Shown in pieces: positions 17,138-27,250 of a stretch of DNA of 64,000 nt (position 1 is its first letter; each line of letters opens with the position of its first letter). The DNA is from Gammaproteobacteria bacterium (GTDB lineage: Bacteria; Pseudomonadota; Gammaproteobacteria; Pseudomonadales; Pseudohongiellaceae): assembly GCA_008081045.1 (NCBI GenBank), contig VMDC01000022.1, forward strand, positions 79,895 to 143,894, given 5' to 3'. A program made the translations under genes and the position numbers. Below the pieces are notes generated by a model. It was given only the letters and a program-made list of their open reading frames with translations, was not told the DNA's origin and did no database searches.

Positions 17138-18142
17138 TCACAATATCCTCACCTCTGGCTCAAGGACAATACCGAACTCATCGAATACACTTGCCACCAT
17201 CCGATCGGCCAGGACAGAAATCTCTTCTCCGGTAGCGCTTGCCGTATTAATCAAAACCAGCGCATGCATTGATGATACTTCGGCGCCGCCGTGTTTCTGG
17301 CCCTTCCAGCCTAACTTGTCCAGCAGCCAGGCCGCAGGCAATTTCTTGACACCGGGATCATTGGTATCAAACCACACGAGATCGCGGTATCGGGTTTTCA
17401 ATTCTTCTAAACACTCGGCGGACACAAAAGGGTTCTTAAAAAAGCTTCCCGCGTTCCCCACCAGCCTGGGGTCAGGCAACTTCCGGCGACGAACGCGACA
17501 AACCAGCGAAAACAACTGTTCGGGCGTTTCAACCAGCGTCTCAGTAAATTCTTTATCGCGCGATAGATAACTCAGATCCGGCATCCAGTCCTGATGGAGC
17601 TGCAGCGTTACTTCGCTGATGACAAAGTGAGCACCTTGCGCTTTTTTGAAAATGCTGTCCCGATAGTCAAAACAGCAGCCCTTAGCATCCAGAATAAACC
17701 GTTCCCCAGTGCGCGTATCAAGGCCTTCAACGTGTTTGATAACAGACGCAATCTCAATGCCGTAAGCACCAATATTCTGGACAGGGGCCGCACCAACCGA
17801 ACCGGGTATCAGCGCCAGATTTTCAAGCCCATACAGGCTTTCACCGATACAGCTTGAGACCAAGGCGTGCCAGTTCTCTCCTGCAGCCGCCCGAACTACG
17901 CCTGAAGCCTGATCAATCTCAACGCCAGTCAAAGCCATTTTGATAATCAGTCCGGGGAAATCCCGGCTGAACAGCACATTGCTGCCTTCTCCCAGCACGT
18001 AGGTCGGAATGCGTTTTTCTTTGGCAAACTGGAATGCACGACGAAGCTCCTCAAAGGAATTCACTGCCGAAAAATATCGAGCGTTTGCCGACACGCCAAA
18101 ACTGTTATGAGGCTGCAGATCAACATTTTCATAAACCAGCAT
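17138..18142 (-). CDS. murB: UDP-N-acetylenolpyruvoylglucosamine reductase
   Basis: FAD/NADPH enzyme that reduces UDP-GlcNAc-enolpyruvate to UDP-MurNAc, the second committed step of peptidoglycan synthesis. FAD-binding signatures are LGEGSNVLF and GLENLALIPGSVGAAPVQNIGAYG. The catalytic Ser is in NAGSFFKNP, and the catalytic Glu is in the final EPEVRIL. This is the type I form, 334 residues (E. coli 342). It is preceded by the phosphatase gene with a 26-bp gap and followed, 129 bp away, by uvrC. Confidence 0.98.
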   Translation of the reverse strand: MLVYENVDLQPHNSFGVSANARYFSAVNSFEELRRAFQFAKEKRIPTYVLGEGSNVLFSRDFPGLIIKMALTGVEIDQASGVVRAAAGENWHALVSSCIGESLYGLENLALIPGSVGAAPVQNIGAYGIEIASVIKHVEGLDTRTGERFILDAKGCCFDYRDSIFKKAQGAHFVISEVTLQLHQDWMPDLSYLSRDKEFTETLVETPEQLFSLVCRVRRRKLPDPRLVGNAGSFFKNPFVSAECLEELKTRYRDLVWFDTNDPGVKKLPAAWLLDKLGWKGQKHGGAEVSSMHALVLINTASATGEEISVLADRMVASVFDEFGIVLEPEVRIL

Positions 18143-18168
18143 AATTTCTGAACACCCCTTTCGATGGC

Positions 18169-18648
18169 TCAGTCGACAAACTCATCGATTAGCGCCCCGC
18201 AGACTTCTTCTGCCAGATCAAGAACCAGCTCAAAGCCCGAAGACCCGCTCCAGTAGGGATCCGGCACTTCCTCTAAACCTGACTGACTCCTGCTCAGAAA
18301 GAGAGCAAGTTTATGCCGGCAATGCGGTGGGCAGCGTTCGTACAGATCAGAGAGATTGGTTTTGTCCATTGCCAGAATCAAATCAAAAAACTCATAATCT
18401 GACGATTTGACCTGGCGCGCTCGCTGCCGGCTCAGATCATATCCTCTGGCGTGAGCTGCCTCGGTTGCTCTACTGTCTGGCGCCTCTGACACATGAAAAT
18501 TACCTGTACCGGCCGAATCTACCTCGAGCCGGTCATCAAGCCGTTTGTCTTTGATCAGTTTTTCCAGCACCCCGTGAGCAGTCGGAGATCGACAAATGTT
18601 ACCCAGACAGACCATCAGAATTCGGATTTTGTCAGGTCGGTATGTCAC
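18169..18648 (-). CDS. Low-molecular-weight protein tyrosine phosphatase
   Basis: Cytoplasmic phosphatase of 159 residues. The P-loop VCLGNICRSP gives the C-x5-R-S signature near the N-terminus, and the general-acid loop DPYWSG lies near residue 130. Start is GTG at 18648, only 6 bp after the kdsB stop, so the pair is translationally coupled. The equivalent gene sits in the same place (kdsB-ptp-murB) in Pseudomonas. Its substrate there and here is not known to me; a capsule-linked Wzb role is not supported because no wza/wzc genes are nearby. Confidence 0.92.
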   Translation of the reverse strand: MTYRPDKIRILMVCLGNICRSPTAHGVLEKLIKDKRLDDRLEVDSAGTGNFHVSEAPDSRATEAAHARGYDLSRQRARQVKSSDYEFFDLILAMDKTNLSDLYERCPPHCRHKLALFLSRSQSGLEEVPDPYWSGSSGFELVLDLAEEVCGALIDEFVD

Positions 18649-18654
18649 AAGCTT

Positions 18655-19392
18655 CTAGTGCGCGTCACGGAGTAGTTGACGAAGCGCTTCGAGGTCTTCG
18701 GGCGTGTCTACACCGGCGGGCATTGGCTCTCCCCACTTGTCGACATGAATCTTTACACCATTGTCCAAAGCACGGAGCTGCTCAAGATTCTCGGTGGCCT
18801 CCTGATCCGAAACAGGCCAGTCTACAAACTGATGAAGTATCTCAACACGATAGGCGTAGATACCAATATGTCTATAGCGATCGGGATGTTTGCTGGCACC
18901 GGCATGAGGGATGCAGGCCCGACTGAAATAGTGCGCGAAGCCGTCGCGACTGAACACGACTTTAACCGCATTAGGATCGGTGTGCTCTTGCTCGCGCACG
19001 ATCTTTTCGCACAAAGTTGCGATACCCGCTCGTGGATTGACCTGCAAGTTATTCGCAACCAGATCAATTGCATCGGAGGGAATCAATGGTTCATCGCCCT
19101 GCACGTTTACCACGACAGTATCTGCTGGCCAGTTGTTTACCAGCGCAACCTCATGAAGGCGCTCAGTTCCGGAGCGATGCGACTGCGCGGTCATCACGCA
19201 TTCAGCCCCAAAATTGGAAGCGGCTTCAGCAACACGTGCATCATCAGTGGCAATAATCACCTGTTCAGCAGAACTGCTGCAGGCCTTCTCCCAGGTGAGT
19301 TGCAGCATGGGTTTACCCTGAATTTCAAGCAAAGGTTTACCCGGCAAGCGCTCAGACGCATAGCGCGCCGGAATCACCACCTTGTAGCTCAC
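18655..19392 (-). CDS. kdsB: 3-deoxy-manno-octulosonate cytidylyltransferase
   Basis: Activates Kdo as CMP-Kdo for lipopolysaccharide inner-core synthesis. The N-terminus [16 protein letters not shown] is the nucleotidyltransferase loop. [12 protein letters not shown] and the C-terminal [16 protein letters not shown] are family-specific. Length 245 (E. coli 248). Start is GTG at 19392, overlapping the ycaR stop (GTGA), which indicates coupling to the upstream lpxK-ycaR genes. Confidence 0.98.
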   Translation of the reverse strand: MSYKVVIPARYASERLPGKPLLEIQGKPMLQLTWEKACSSSAEQVIIATDDARVAEAASNFGAECVMTAQSHRSGTERLHEVALVNNWPADTVVVNVQGDEPLIPSDAIDLVANNLQVNPRAGIATLCEKIVREQEHTDPNAVKVVFSRDGFAHYFSRACIPHAGASKHPDRYRHIGIYAYRVEILHQFVDWPVSDQEATENLEQLRALDNGVKIHVDKWGEPMPAGVDTPEDLEALRQLLRDAH

Positions 19393-19580
19393 CGCAAAGA
19401 CTCCAACTCATCCGAAGTTATCGCCCTGGCTTCTGCGGTTAGCATAACCGGAACACCCTCGCGAACAGGGTAAGCCAGCTTATCGATCCCACAGACCAAC
19501 TCGCCGGCGCCTCTGTCGTAGAGTAATTCGCCTTTACAGACTGGACAGGCCAGAATTTCGAGCAGTTTCTTATCCAGCAT
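19389..19580 (-). CDS. ycaR: Trm112/YcaR-family small zinc-ribbon protein
   Basis: 63-residue protein with the YcaR sequence [14 protein letters not shown], a CxxC pair and a single later Cys ([20 protein letters not shown]). This is the short bacterial Trm112p-like fold. It nearly always lies between lpxK and kdsB in gammaproteobacteria, as here. Its stop overlaps the kdsB start by 4 nt. Function is not settled for the family. Confidence 0.95.
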   Translation of the reverse strand: MLDKKLLEILACPVCKGELLYDRGAGELVCGIDKLAYPVREGVPVMLTAEARAITSDELESLR

Positions 19581-19621
19581 AAACGCCTCTTTATCGTAAA
19601 AACAGCAGCCAGTTCACTCGA

Positions 19622-20644
19622 TCAGTGATCTGAAAAATGTCGGACATGCTGGCTCACCTGGGTCAGCAGATCCAAGTCAACCCGGGCTTCCACGTCCAGG
19701 CACCAGAATCGCGAATCTGCAAAACTGTCGCATTTTATCCCATCTTTTTCGGTCATGACGATGGGGTTGCCCTGTGAAAATGCGGCGCCTTGAAAATCTT
19801 CCGAGCGGTATTGATAGTGATCTGGAAAACTGTGGGTTTGTATCGGGTAAGGCAAGTCCTCAAGCAGACTGAAAAAGCGCTCAGGATTGCCCAACCCGGC
19901 TACCGCCTCGATGGTCGTACCGATCTTGAAGGGAGCAGCACTAAAAGGCCTCCGCTCTGCGGTTGACAGATTGACAAGAGCCTCGGCCTTTATTCCTATC
20001 CTGAAACAACGGGAAAGCAGAGGATGATCAGGCTGCGCGTCACCGTTCAGCACCACTGCATCCACCTGCTGCAGCCGGGAAACCGGCTCACGCAGCGGAC
20101 CGGCTGGCAGGCAAAGTCCATTACCGAACTCTCGCACCGGATCTACGACGCAAATCTCATAAGAACGGGCCAACCCGAAGTGCTGCAGCCCATCATCACT
20201 GAGCACAACAGTGGCATCCGTATGCTGCCGGACGAACCTGAGCGCTGCGGCCCGATCAGGGTCAATAACTACGGGACAACCGGTGTGACGATAAATCAGG
20301 GCGGGCTCGTCACCGGAATCGGAGACAGAAACAGAGTCATCGACCAGAAGCGGATAACGCTGCGACTGACTCTTATAGCCCCTGCTGATGATCGCGGGCC
20401 TGAAACCTTCTTTTTTCAAATGATGAGCGAGGGCAATGATGAGGGGTGTCTTCCCCGTTCCACCTGCCGTGAGGTTTCCGACCACGATGACGGGACAGCT
20501 TAACGCCTCAATGTGTCCGCTTTTCGACGCTTTTTGTAATGTGCGCAACCGCCGGACTGCAACATAGCGCACCACCAGTGATAACGGCAGTAATAACCAC
20601 AACCAGGCAGATTGCCGATACCATGCCCTGCTGAGAAAATTCAT
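19622..20644 (-). CDS. lpxK: Tetraacyldisaccharide 4'-kinase LpxK
   Basis: Phosphorylates the 4' position of the lipid A disaccharide at the cytoplasmic face of the inner membrane. The P-loop is VGNLTAGGTGKTPL (about residues 56-69), preceded by a hydrophobic N-terminal anchor (LWLLLPLSLVVRYVAV). VLSDDGLQH and VAGLGNPERFF are further signatures, and the C-terminus has FPDHYQY and MTEKDGIKC. Length 340 (E. coli 328). 6 bp separate it from msbA upstream. Confidence 0.97.
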   Translation of the reverse strand: MNFLSRAWYRQSAWLWLLLPLSLVVRYVAVRRLRTLQKASKSGHIEALSCPVIVVGNLTAGGTGKTPLIIALAHHLKKEGFRPAIISRGYKSQSQRYPLLVDDSVSVSDSGDEPALIYRHTGCPVVIDPDRAAALRFVRQHTDATVVLSDDGLQHFGLARSYEICVVDPVREFGNGLCLPAGPLREPVSRLQQVDAVVLNGDAQPDHPLLSRCFRIGIKAEALVNLSTAERRPFSAAPFKIGTTIEAVAGLGNPERFFSLLEDLPYPIQTHSFPDHYQYRSEDFQGAAFSQGNPIVMTEKDGIKCDSFADSRFWCLDVEARVDLDLLTQVSQHVRHFSDH

Positions 20645-20650
20645 CGTGGC

Positions 20651-22414
20651 TTACTTGTCTGTATCCGAAAACTGAAGCTCATGCATACGAGCATAATGAC
20701 CTGATTTCGCCAGAAGTTCCGCATGGGTTCCAGACTCCACTATTCTGCCCTGCTCCATAACCACAATGATGTCTGCACGCTCGATCGTAGACAGCCGATG
20801 CGCAATGATAAAGGTGGTTCTGTTCTTGACCAGTTCCTGCAGAGCCAGCTGAATATACTTTTCAGATTCGGCATCAAGCGCAGAGGTGGCTTCGTCCAGA
20901 ATCAGAATGGGCGAATTCTTCAGTAACGCCCTGGCAATCGCCAACCGCTGGCGCTGCCCTCCTGATAGCAGGGAGGCATCGTCCCCAACCTGGGTATCCA
21001 GTCCACTTTCCAACTGAGAAATAAACTCCATTGCGTGCGCCGCTTCCGCTGCTGACCTGATTGCGTCCTGCGAATAATGTGGATTTCCGTACGCAATATT
21101 CTCTGCAATCGACCCATCGAAGAGGACAACCTGTTGAGTCACCAGCGAGATCTGCTCTCTGAGGTTTCTCAGCTCATATTCAGCCAGCTCAATTCCATCG
21201 AGCAGGATAGAGCCCCGGTTATGCTGATAAAATCGCGGGATAAGGTTCATCAGACTGGATTTACCGCTACCTGATTTACCGACAAGCGCCACGGTTTGTC
21301 CGGGCTCGACCTCAAGACTGACGCCCTTCAGAGCCGAAGAAGAATCATTGTAAGAAAACCAGACATCCCTGAATTCAACACGACCGTCTATCCGACGCAC
21401 GGCATGCTGCCCGCTATTGGGCTCAGAAGGCTCATCGAGCAACTCGAAAATACTGGAAGAAGCCGCAATGCCTCTTTGAATAACCGCGTTTATCTGCGTA
21501 AGCTGTCTGATCGGCTTTGCCAGCAGGCCGGCAGCGCTGAGGAAGATAACAAATTCACCGGGGCTTCTGCCCGCGAAAAAATCCGGTGACATTGCCAGCC
21601 AGACAAGGAACGCCAGGCCCATCGCCACGATCATTTGAACCAGCGGCGTACTGGTATTGCGCGTCAGTTCCAGCTTCATGTTCTGATGTCTGTTTCGCTC
21701 ACTCGCAGCAGTCAGTTTGTCGTTGACCATCTGATCGGCATTAAAGGTCCTGATGACTTTGTATCCTTTAATCGTTTCGCTGGTGATTTGAGTGACTTCG
21801 CCCATCGAATCTTGCATCTGTGAGCTGTAGCGGCGGAAGTATCTGGACGCCAGGGAAACAATCCCGCCAACCAAGGGCGCAATAATCAGAAAAGTGAGCG
21901 TCAGTTGCCAGTCAATCAGAAACAGCTGAGCAAGATAAAAAACAACCGTAAGCCCTTCCCTGAAGGCCACAGTGATCGCTTCACTGGCTGCGCCGGCAAT
22001 TTGCTGCACGTCATAGGTCACCTTGGAAACCAGACGCCCGCCGGCCTGGCGGTCGAAGAAGGAAGCGGGAAGTGCGACGAGTTTTTCACCCAGCTCACAA
22101 CGGAGCCTGTGCATCACCTGCTGAGCCAAATAGGCCATTGAATAGCCGCCCAAAAAAGAACCTACACCACGACCGAAAGCAATAGCCAAGCAGAGTATTG
22201 GACTGAGAACCCTGGCCTGCTCGTAGTTTTCAGAACTGATGGAATCCAGCGTCCAGCCCAGCCACTGAGTGGCCGCGGGGCCGGAGGCAGCAAATACAAC
22301 AAAGCCCAGCATTCCAGCCAGCATCACCGCTTTGTGATGTATCACGTAGGTTAACAGACGTCGATAAAGCGTCCACCCACGACCCAATGATGAGTGATCA
22401 GGCTGTGCTGTCAT
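20651..22414 (-). CDS. msbA: Lipid A flippase MsbA (ABC exporter)
   Basis: Homodimeric ABC exporter that flips lipid A-core across the inner membrane. Six membrane helices fill the first 320 residues. The nucleotide-binding domain has Walker A GKSGSGKS, the Q-loop, signature LLSGGQRQR and Walker B LILDEATSALD. The ATG at 22414 overlaps the exbD stop by one base (TGATG), so the TTG one codon upstream is not needed. Length 587 (E. coli 582). Placement next to lpxK is the E. coli arrangement. Confidence 0.96.
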   Translation of the reverse strand: MTAQPDHSSLGRGWTLYRRLLTYVIHHKAVMLAGMLGFVVFAASGPAATQWLGWTLDSISSENYEQARVLSPILCLAIAFGRGVGSFLGGYSMAYLAQQVMHRLRCELGEKLVALPASFFDRQAGGRLVSKVTYDVQQIAGAASEAITVAFREGLTVVFYLAQLFLIDWQLTLTFLIIAPLVGGIVSLASRYFRRYSSQMQDSMGEVTQITSETIKGYKVIRTFNADQMVNDKLTAASERNRHQNMKLELTRNTSTPLVQMIVAMGLAFLVWLAMSPDFFAGRSPGEFVIFLSAAGLLAKPIRQLTQINAVIQRGIAASSSIFELLDEPSEPNSGQHAVRRIDGRVEFRDVWFSYNDSSSALKGVSLEVEPGQTVALVGKSGSGKSSLMNLIPRFYQHNRGSILLDGIELAEYELRNLREQISLVTQQVVLFDGSIAENIAYGNPHYSQDAIRSAAEAAHAMEFISQLESGLDTQVGDDASLLSGGQRQRLAIARALLKNSPILILDEATSALDAESEKYIQLALQELVKNRTTFIIAHRLSTIERADIIVVMEQGRIVESGTHAELLAKSGHYARMHELQFSDTDK

Positions 22415-22854
22415 CAATTATCCGTATCCTGTGCCCCGGACTGTTCTGAGCGCTGGGTAGCGATACTCAGCCTGGCGAAACCCGCCTGACCAATGGCGTC
22501 CATTGCCGTCACCACCGATTGGTGGCTTGCCTGTGAATCTGCGACGATAATGACAGGCAGATCAAGATTGCCGTCTGATTCAAGCGCAAGGCCGCGCAAT
22601 AATGTTTCAACTCTACCGTTTACCAAAGTTTGGCCGTTCAGAGCGAACGAACCATCGCGGGACACCACGATCTCAAGCCGCTCAGACTGTGTAGACAGGG
22701 TTTCTGCTTCAGCCTCAGGCAGATTGACCTGCAAACGCGTTTCCCTGGTAAACGTGGTGGTAACCATAAAGAATATCAGCAAAAGGAAAACCACATCGAT
22801 CAGTGGCGTTAGGTTGATCGAAGGTTCGTCCTGTATGCGTCGTTTGAATTTCAT
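22414..22854 (-). CDS. exbD: ExbD/TolR-family biopolymer transport protein
   Basis: 146 residues. A single N-terminal membrane helix (SINLTPLIDVVFLLLIFFMVTTTF) carries the conserved proton-path Asp, followed by a periplasmic domain. It pairs with the ExbB/TolQ-like protein encoded just upstream to energise an envelope process through the proton motive force. No TonB or TolA gene is adjacent, so the client is unknown. Its stop overlaps the msbA start (TGATG). Confidence 0.93.
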   Translation of the reverse strand: MKFKRRIQDEPSINLTPLIDVVFLLLIFFMVTTTFTRETRLQVNLPEAEAETLSTQSERLEIVVSRDGSFALNGQTLVNGRVETLLRGLALESDGNLDLPVIIVADSQASHQSVVTAMDAIGQAGFARLSIATQRSEQSGAQDTDN

Positions 22855-22882
22855 TGGTCCGGCAACAGCGCAGCCGCGCTGC

Positions 22883-23503
22883 TCATTTTATCTCCACCTG
22901 CCGGTCACTGTGTAAGGCGTCAACCAGCTTACTGGATTCTTGCTCAAGAGTAAGAATCAGAGAATCTACCTTACGCATAAAATACCGGTAAAAAACAAAG
23001 CTTGGTATGGCCACAGACAGACCCGCGGCGGTGGTGATAAGCGCCTCGGAGATCCCTCCTGCCAGCGCGTTCGCATTTCCTGTACCTTGCAGCATGATTT
23101 CGCTGAATACTCGAATCATCCCGACAACAGTGCCAAGCAGACCCAGCAGTGGCGTTACCGCTGCTAATGTTCCGAGGGTGTTCAGGTAACGCTCCATCTC
23201 ATGGATTACCTGCGAGGAGGCCTGCTCTATGCTAGCAACCATCGCCGGGCGTCCGTACTTTGAGTTCAGCAGCCCGGCAGCGAGAATCTGGCCGAGCGGT
23301 GATGACAGCCGTAGTTGCTGCAGTTTACCTGAATCCAGCTGATCATTCTTAAGCCAGGTCCAGACCTGAGCCAAGATATTCTGCGGGGCAATTCTGGTGA
23401 CATTGAGCGTCCAGAAGCGCTCAATGATGATCGCAATGGCAATGATCGAACACAGGATGATGGGCAGCATTAGCCAGCCGCCAGCTTGAACCAGTTCCAG
23501 CAC
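22883..23503 (-). CDS. exbB: ExbB/TolQ-family proton channel protein
   Basis: 206 residues, MotA/TolQ/ExbB family. The first membrane helix is GWLMLPIILCSIIAIAIIIERFW. The characteristic second and third helices follow, around TLAAVTPLLGLLGTVVGMI and GGISEALITTAAGLSVAIPSFV. Start is GTG at 23503 behind a GGAGGA ribosome site. ExbD follows after 28 bp. The comEC-exbB-exbD-lpxK order matches Pseudomonas; here msbA is placed between exbD and lpxK. Confidence 0.93.
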   Translation of the reverse strand: MLELVQAGGWLMLPIILCSIIAIAIIIERFWTLNVTRIAPQNILAQVWTWLKNDQLDSGKLQQLRLSSPLGQILAAGLLNSKYGRPAMVASIEQASSQVIHEMERYLNTLGTLAAVTPLLGLLGTVVGMIRVFSEIMLQGTGNANALAGGISEALITTAAGLSVAIPSFVFYRYFMRKVDSLILTLEQESSKLVDALHSDRQVEIK

Positions 23504-23572
23504 GCGTTGTCCTCCGGCGAGATCGATATTAGCACAGCGGATGGTGCGCGGATCACCGCTCCGCCCTAAAAG

Positions 23573-25927
23573 CTATCGGCACAAATCGCGATTGCCTGAC
23601 CATGACCAGTAATACCGGCTGGTGCAGCGGGACAGAAGCGGAAACATTTCCGGCTCATTCTCAACAAACCGGTAGGACTGCATACCGGTTTCTGATGTTG
23701 CCAGCGGCCTCATACCAAGCGAGCGGGCTCGTGATTCTACCTGTGGATGGGGATGGTTAAAGCCGTTTTTATAGCCGTTGCTGAAGACCACAAATTCCGC
23801 ACTGACCATTTTCAGAAACGGATAGCTGCTGGAACCCTTACTACCATGATGGGAGGCAATCAGCAGATTGCTCTTCAATCCACTCTGCCACTGCATGGCC
23901 AGAGCGCGTTCCACATGTTGGCTGATGTCTCCCGGCAGCAGTACTGCGCGGTCAGCAGCCTTTATCAATAGCACGCAGGAGCCGTCATTCCGACCGCCAC
24001 TCCCCGTCGCAGCGGCCGGCCAGGGTCTGCGCTCATCTAATCCCGACTCACCGGACATGTAGCTAAACTCGACCGAATCCCACACCCAGGTCTCACCCGC
24101 GAGACAGGGAGAGTGTAATTCTCCGCGCCCGCCGCCGGCGTCGAGCTCCGCTTCCGGGAATGCCGCCATGACAGAACCAAGCCCCCCGCTATGATCGTCA
24201 TCGAAATGCGAGATAACAATTTTGTCGAGTGACTCAACACCCAGTGCGGCCATCGCGGGCAGGACCACTGCCAGTCCCGCATCGTAATCCTCCCCGTAAG
24301 AAGGACCGGTATCGTAAATAAGAGTATGCTCTTTCGTCCTCACAAGCACAGCAAGACCTTGCCCAACATCAAAAATATCGACGCGCAACAGTGGGTCGCT
24401 GGCAGCCTGCCTGATTCCTAAGGCAAGCGGTGCCAGTAAAAGCAGAGCAAAGCGGGTCAATTTAACTTGAGAAGGCAGCAGCTTGATCGCTGAGAAGAAA
24501 GCCAAACACAGCCCGGCAATGGGTGATAGCACAGAAACCCGAATCGCCTGAAACTCACCAACCAGCCTATCGATAGACCAAAGCACATCAATCAACACTG
24601 CCAGCCATTCCGAAGATAGACCGACCATGAACGCGCCCAGTTGCGGACTGAGTGCAAGCATCACACTGCTCAGCAGCGCGACGGGTGTCAAAAATGTCCC
24701 TACAACTGGAATTGCCACCAGGTTTATCAGTGGCGAGAGTGCCGAGACAGATTGGATCAGTATCGTCAGTGGCAGCAGCAGACCCAGAAAGATGAGCCAC
24801 TGAGGGCGCCAGTATGTCATGAGCGCCTGAATCGGAGCATCGCGGCCTACATTCCGGGTCGAATAGTTATTCGCAACGAACAACAGCACAGCGACGGCAG
24901 AAAAAGAAAGCCAGAATCCCCGGTCGGTCACTGCAAGCGGGTCAAGAAACAGAATCACCGCAACACCGCACAGGAAGCGAATAACCAGACTGACCTGCCG
25001 TCGCAGCAAAAACGGAGCCAGCGCGACGATAATCATGACGGAGGCACGCTGGGTTGACAGCCCCCATCCTGCAAGTGCTGCGTAGGCTACAGACGCCAAA
25101 ATCGACGCCAGCGCTGCACAGGATTGAACTGGAAGCCCGCTGAGGTTCAACCCCAGCCTCCCGAGCCAGCCTGACATCCTGAATACCAACCAGGCAATCA
25201 ATCCGATATGCATACCCGAAATGACAAACAGGTGATTCAGACCAAGCCTGCCGATGAGCATTTTGAGATCTCTGTTGATTTCGCTACTGTCCCCGATAGT
25301 CAGCGCAGTCAACAATCCTGCACCCTCCCTATCTGTCGCATGCGAATTGATCTCTTGTTTGAGAGCCGCGCGCAAGGCTGACAAGCTGAGTGGATTGACA
25401 CCTAATTTTTTGTTGCCCGACCACTCAAGCAGATAGCCTGAAGCGATAATCCCTTCTCTGAAAAATAACAGCTCCCTGTTTGGCACACCGGGATTGGAGA
25501 AACCGTGTGGTCGTTTCAGCTTTACCTTCAGCTGCCAGATTTCGCCGGACCGCAGTTTAAGGTTCTGAAAGTGAGAAAGCCTGAGTTTTGCGCCAATTTC
25601 GAGCTGATCAGCTGTTCGAATAACGAATTCGAAACTTTGTCCCCGTTCACGTTGGACCGGCAGACCGGTTATTTCCCCGGTGAGTATGATCGGCACTGAT
25701 TCAAGGGGCTCTCCCAAGCGGGCGCGCTGTTGCTGATAGGCCCAGGAGAAGTGCCAGGTACAGCCGAGTATCACGGCAAGCCATGGCAGTCGCCTGGTGC
25801 GCGACGCGAGCATGGCTAAAGCGAGGCCAAACAAAGCAGCCAGAACAATCCATTGCGGATCCGGCAACTCTCTGAGCAGCGCCGGTGACGCAAGACCCGC
25901 TATCAGAGAAACCAGGACGGCACGCAT
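23573..25927 (-). CDS. comEC: DNA internalization-related competence protein ComEC/Rec2
   Basis: Inner-membrane channel for uptake of single-stranded DNA in natural transformation. It has a short N-terminal membrane segment and OB-like domain (VPIILTGEITGLP region), then the competence domain of many helices (GLNHLFVISGMHIGLIAWLVF is the signature). The C-terminal metallo-beta-lactamase domain has DVGQGLAVLV, SHFDDDHSGG, LLPGDIS and SHHGSKGSS. 784 residues from ATG 25927; a TTG one codon upstream is an alternative. All domains are intact, so DNA uptake is possible, but no other competence genes are in the window. Confidence 0.95.
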   Translation of the reverse strand: MRAVLVSLIAGLASPALLRELPDPQWIVLAALFGLALAMLASRTRRLPWLAVILGCTWHFSWAYQQQRARLGEPLESVPIILTGEITGLPVQRERGQSFEFVIRTADQLEIGAKLRLSHFQNLKLRSGEIWQLKVKLKRPHGFSNPGVPNRELLFFREGIIASGYLLEWSGNKKLGVNPLSLSALRAALKQEINSHATDREGAGLLTALTIGDSSEINRDLKMLIGRLGLNHLFVISGMHIGLIAWLVFRMSGWLGRLGLNLSGLPVQSCAALASILASVAYAALAGWGLSTQRASVMIIVALAPFLLRRQVSLVIRFLCGVAVILFLDPLAVTDRGFWLSFSAVAVLLFVANNYSTRNVGRDAPIQALMTYWRPQWLIFLGLLLPLTILIQSVSALSPLINLVAIPVVGTFLTPVALLSSVMLALSPQLGAFMVGLSSEWLAVLIDVLWSIDRLVGEFQAIRVSVLSPIAGLCLAFFSAIKLLPSQVKLTRFALLLLAPLALGIRQAASDPLLRVDIFDVGQGLAVLVRTKEHTLIYDTGPSYGEDYDAGLAVVLPAMAALGVESLDKIVISHFDDDHSGGLGSVMAAFPEAELDAGGGRGELHSPCLAGETWVWDSVEFSYMSGESGLDERRPWPAAATGSGGRNDGSCVLLIKAADRAVLLPGDISQHVERALAMQWQSGLKSNLLIASHHGSKGSSSYPFLKMVSAEFVVFSNGYKNGFNHPHPQVESRARSLGMRPLATSETGMQSYRFVENEPEMFPLLSRCTSRYYWSWSGNRDLCR

Positions 25928-25990
25928 CAAGTATCCAGGATTAAACTGATAACCCTAGTTGACTGACACGTCAGGGGCTACTTATTGCAT

Positions 25991-27250
25991 TTATTCCTGC
26001 CGGAGCGCCTCTGCAGGCTGAATGCGGGCAGCACGCCGAGCAGGGATGATCGTTGCACATAAAGTCAGAAAAAATACCCCTGTCACAACGGCGGCGAGGT
26101 CCAGCGCTTGAATTTCAGAAGGCAAGTAGTCGATCGGATAGACCTCTGCGCTTAAGAGCTGCAGGCTGAAAAATGACTCCAACCAGCGGGCAAATTCAGT
26201 GACGTAAGTGGCACCCAGAAGCCCGAAAAATAACCCGCAGACCGTGCCGATCAGCCCGATTAAACAGCCCTGCCAGAGAAAGATTTTTGTCACGGTCTTC
26301 GGGCTAGCGCCCAGCGTGCGAAGTATGGCGATGTCGCCCCTTTTATCTCTCACGATCATCATCAGACTCACCACCAGATTGAACGCAGCAACTGATACCA
26401 AAAGCCAGAGCATAAAAGCCACAATATTTCTCGAAAATCGGATGTTGTCGTAAATTGCACCGAGTTTGAGGGTCCAGGATTCAATAAAGAACCCCCGCGG
26501 CACCCAAGAATCAAGCTCCCCAGCAATCTGATCTGCCGCCAGCGCATCATCAAGGCGCAGATGCAGGGCATTCTGCGCGGAGCGCAACCGGAACAGCGCA
26601 CCTGCGGCTTGCTGGTTAATCATCACGTAAGCCTCGTCGAGTTCACTGGTGCCAACTCTGAAAGTCCCCACGACATCGAATGTCCGGAAATTGGCCAGAG
26701 GAACAAGCGGATTGATTGATACAGCGGAGGAGTAAAGGGTTAACTGATCGCCAGTTTCCACCCCGATACTTTTCGCAAGCGACTCACCAATGACAACGCC
26801 CCAACGATTTGCGTAAAGATCCTGCAAGCTTCCTGAGATGAAAAAGTCTTCCAGTGCCGAATAGGTGCGACCCGCATCCCTGTCAATGCCGTTAATCAGC
26901 ACCCCTCTGTTGCCACCGCTGCCGGAAACAACGCCGGTTGCCTGTACAACAGGCGAGATCGATACGAGGTCGGGCCTGCTTGCCAACCGATCAATCACTG
27001 CATTCCAATCAGACTGCAGCAGGTTTTCATCTGTGTAGAGGGTGATGTGAGGCACGATCCCGAGGATGGTTTGGCGCATCTCCCGGTCAAACCCGTTCAT
27101 GACGGACAGCACCAGAACCAGGATCGCAACACTCAAAGACAATCCGAAGACTGCCACGACAGACATGAAGGAAACCAGATGACTGCGCCTGCCAGCGCTC
27201 ACATATCGAACAGCGAGGTAGCGGGCAACAGAGAATGGCGATTCAGCCAT
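25991..27250 (-). CDS. lolE: Lipoprotein-releasing ABC transporter permease (LolE/LolC family)
   Basis: Membrane subunit of the Lol complex that extracts outer-membrane lipoproteins from the inner membrane and hands them to LolA. The N-terminal helix contains SFMSVVAVFGLSLSVAILVLVLSVMNGF. A large periplasmic domain follows, then three C-terminal helices with the FtsX-like sequence DIAILRTLGASPKTV and final ARIQPAEALRQE. The frame is open to 27307, but the ATG at 27250 (MAESPF) overlaps the lolD stop by 8 nt and fits the family start (419 residues). Which of the two permeases is LolC and which LolE is assigned by gene order. Confidence 0.9.
   Translation of the reverse strand: MAESPFSVARYLAVRYVSAGRRSHLVSFMSVVAVFGLSLSVAILVLVLSVMNGFDREMRQTILGIVPHITLYTDENLLQSDWNAVIDRLASRPDLVSISPVVQATGVVSGSGGNRGVLINGIDRDAGRTYSALEDFFISGSLQDLYANRWGVVIGESLAKSIGVETGDQLTLYSSAVSINPLVPLANFRTFDVVGTFRVGTSELDEAYVMINQQAAGALFRLRSAQNALHLRLDDALAADQIAGELDSWVPRGFFIESWTLKLGAIYDNIRFSRNIVAFMLWLLVSVAAFNLVVSLMMIVRDKRGDIAILRTLGASPKTVTKIFLWQGCLIGLIGTVCGLFFGLLGATYVTEFARWLESFFSLQLLSAEVYPIDYLPSEIQALDLAAVVTGVFFLTLCATIIPARRAARIQPAEALRQE

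Noticed and set aside
18676..19473. 265-codon plus-strand frame
   Set aside because: Antisense shadow of kdsB and ycaR; the minus-strand products are clear.
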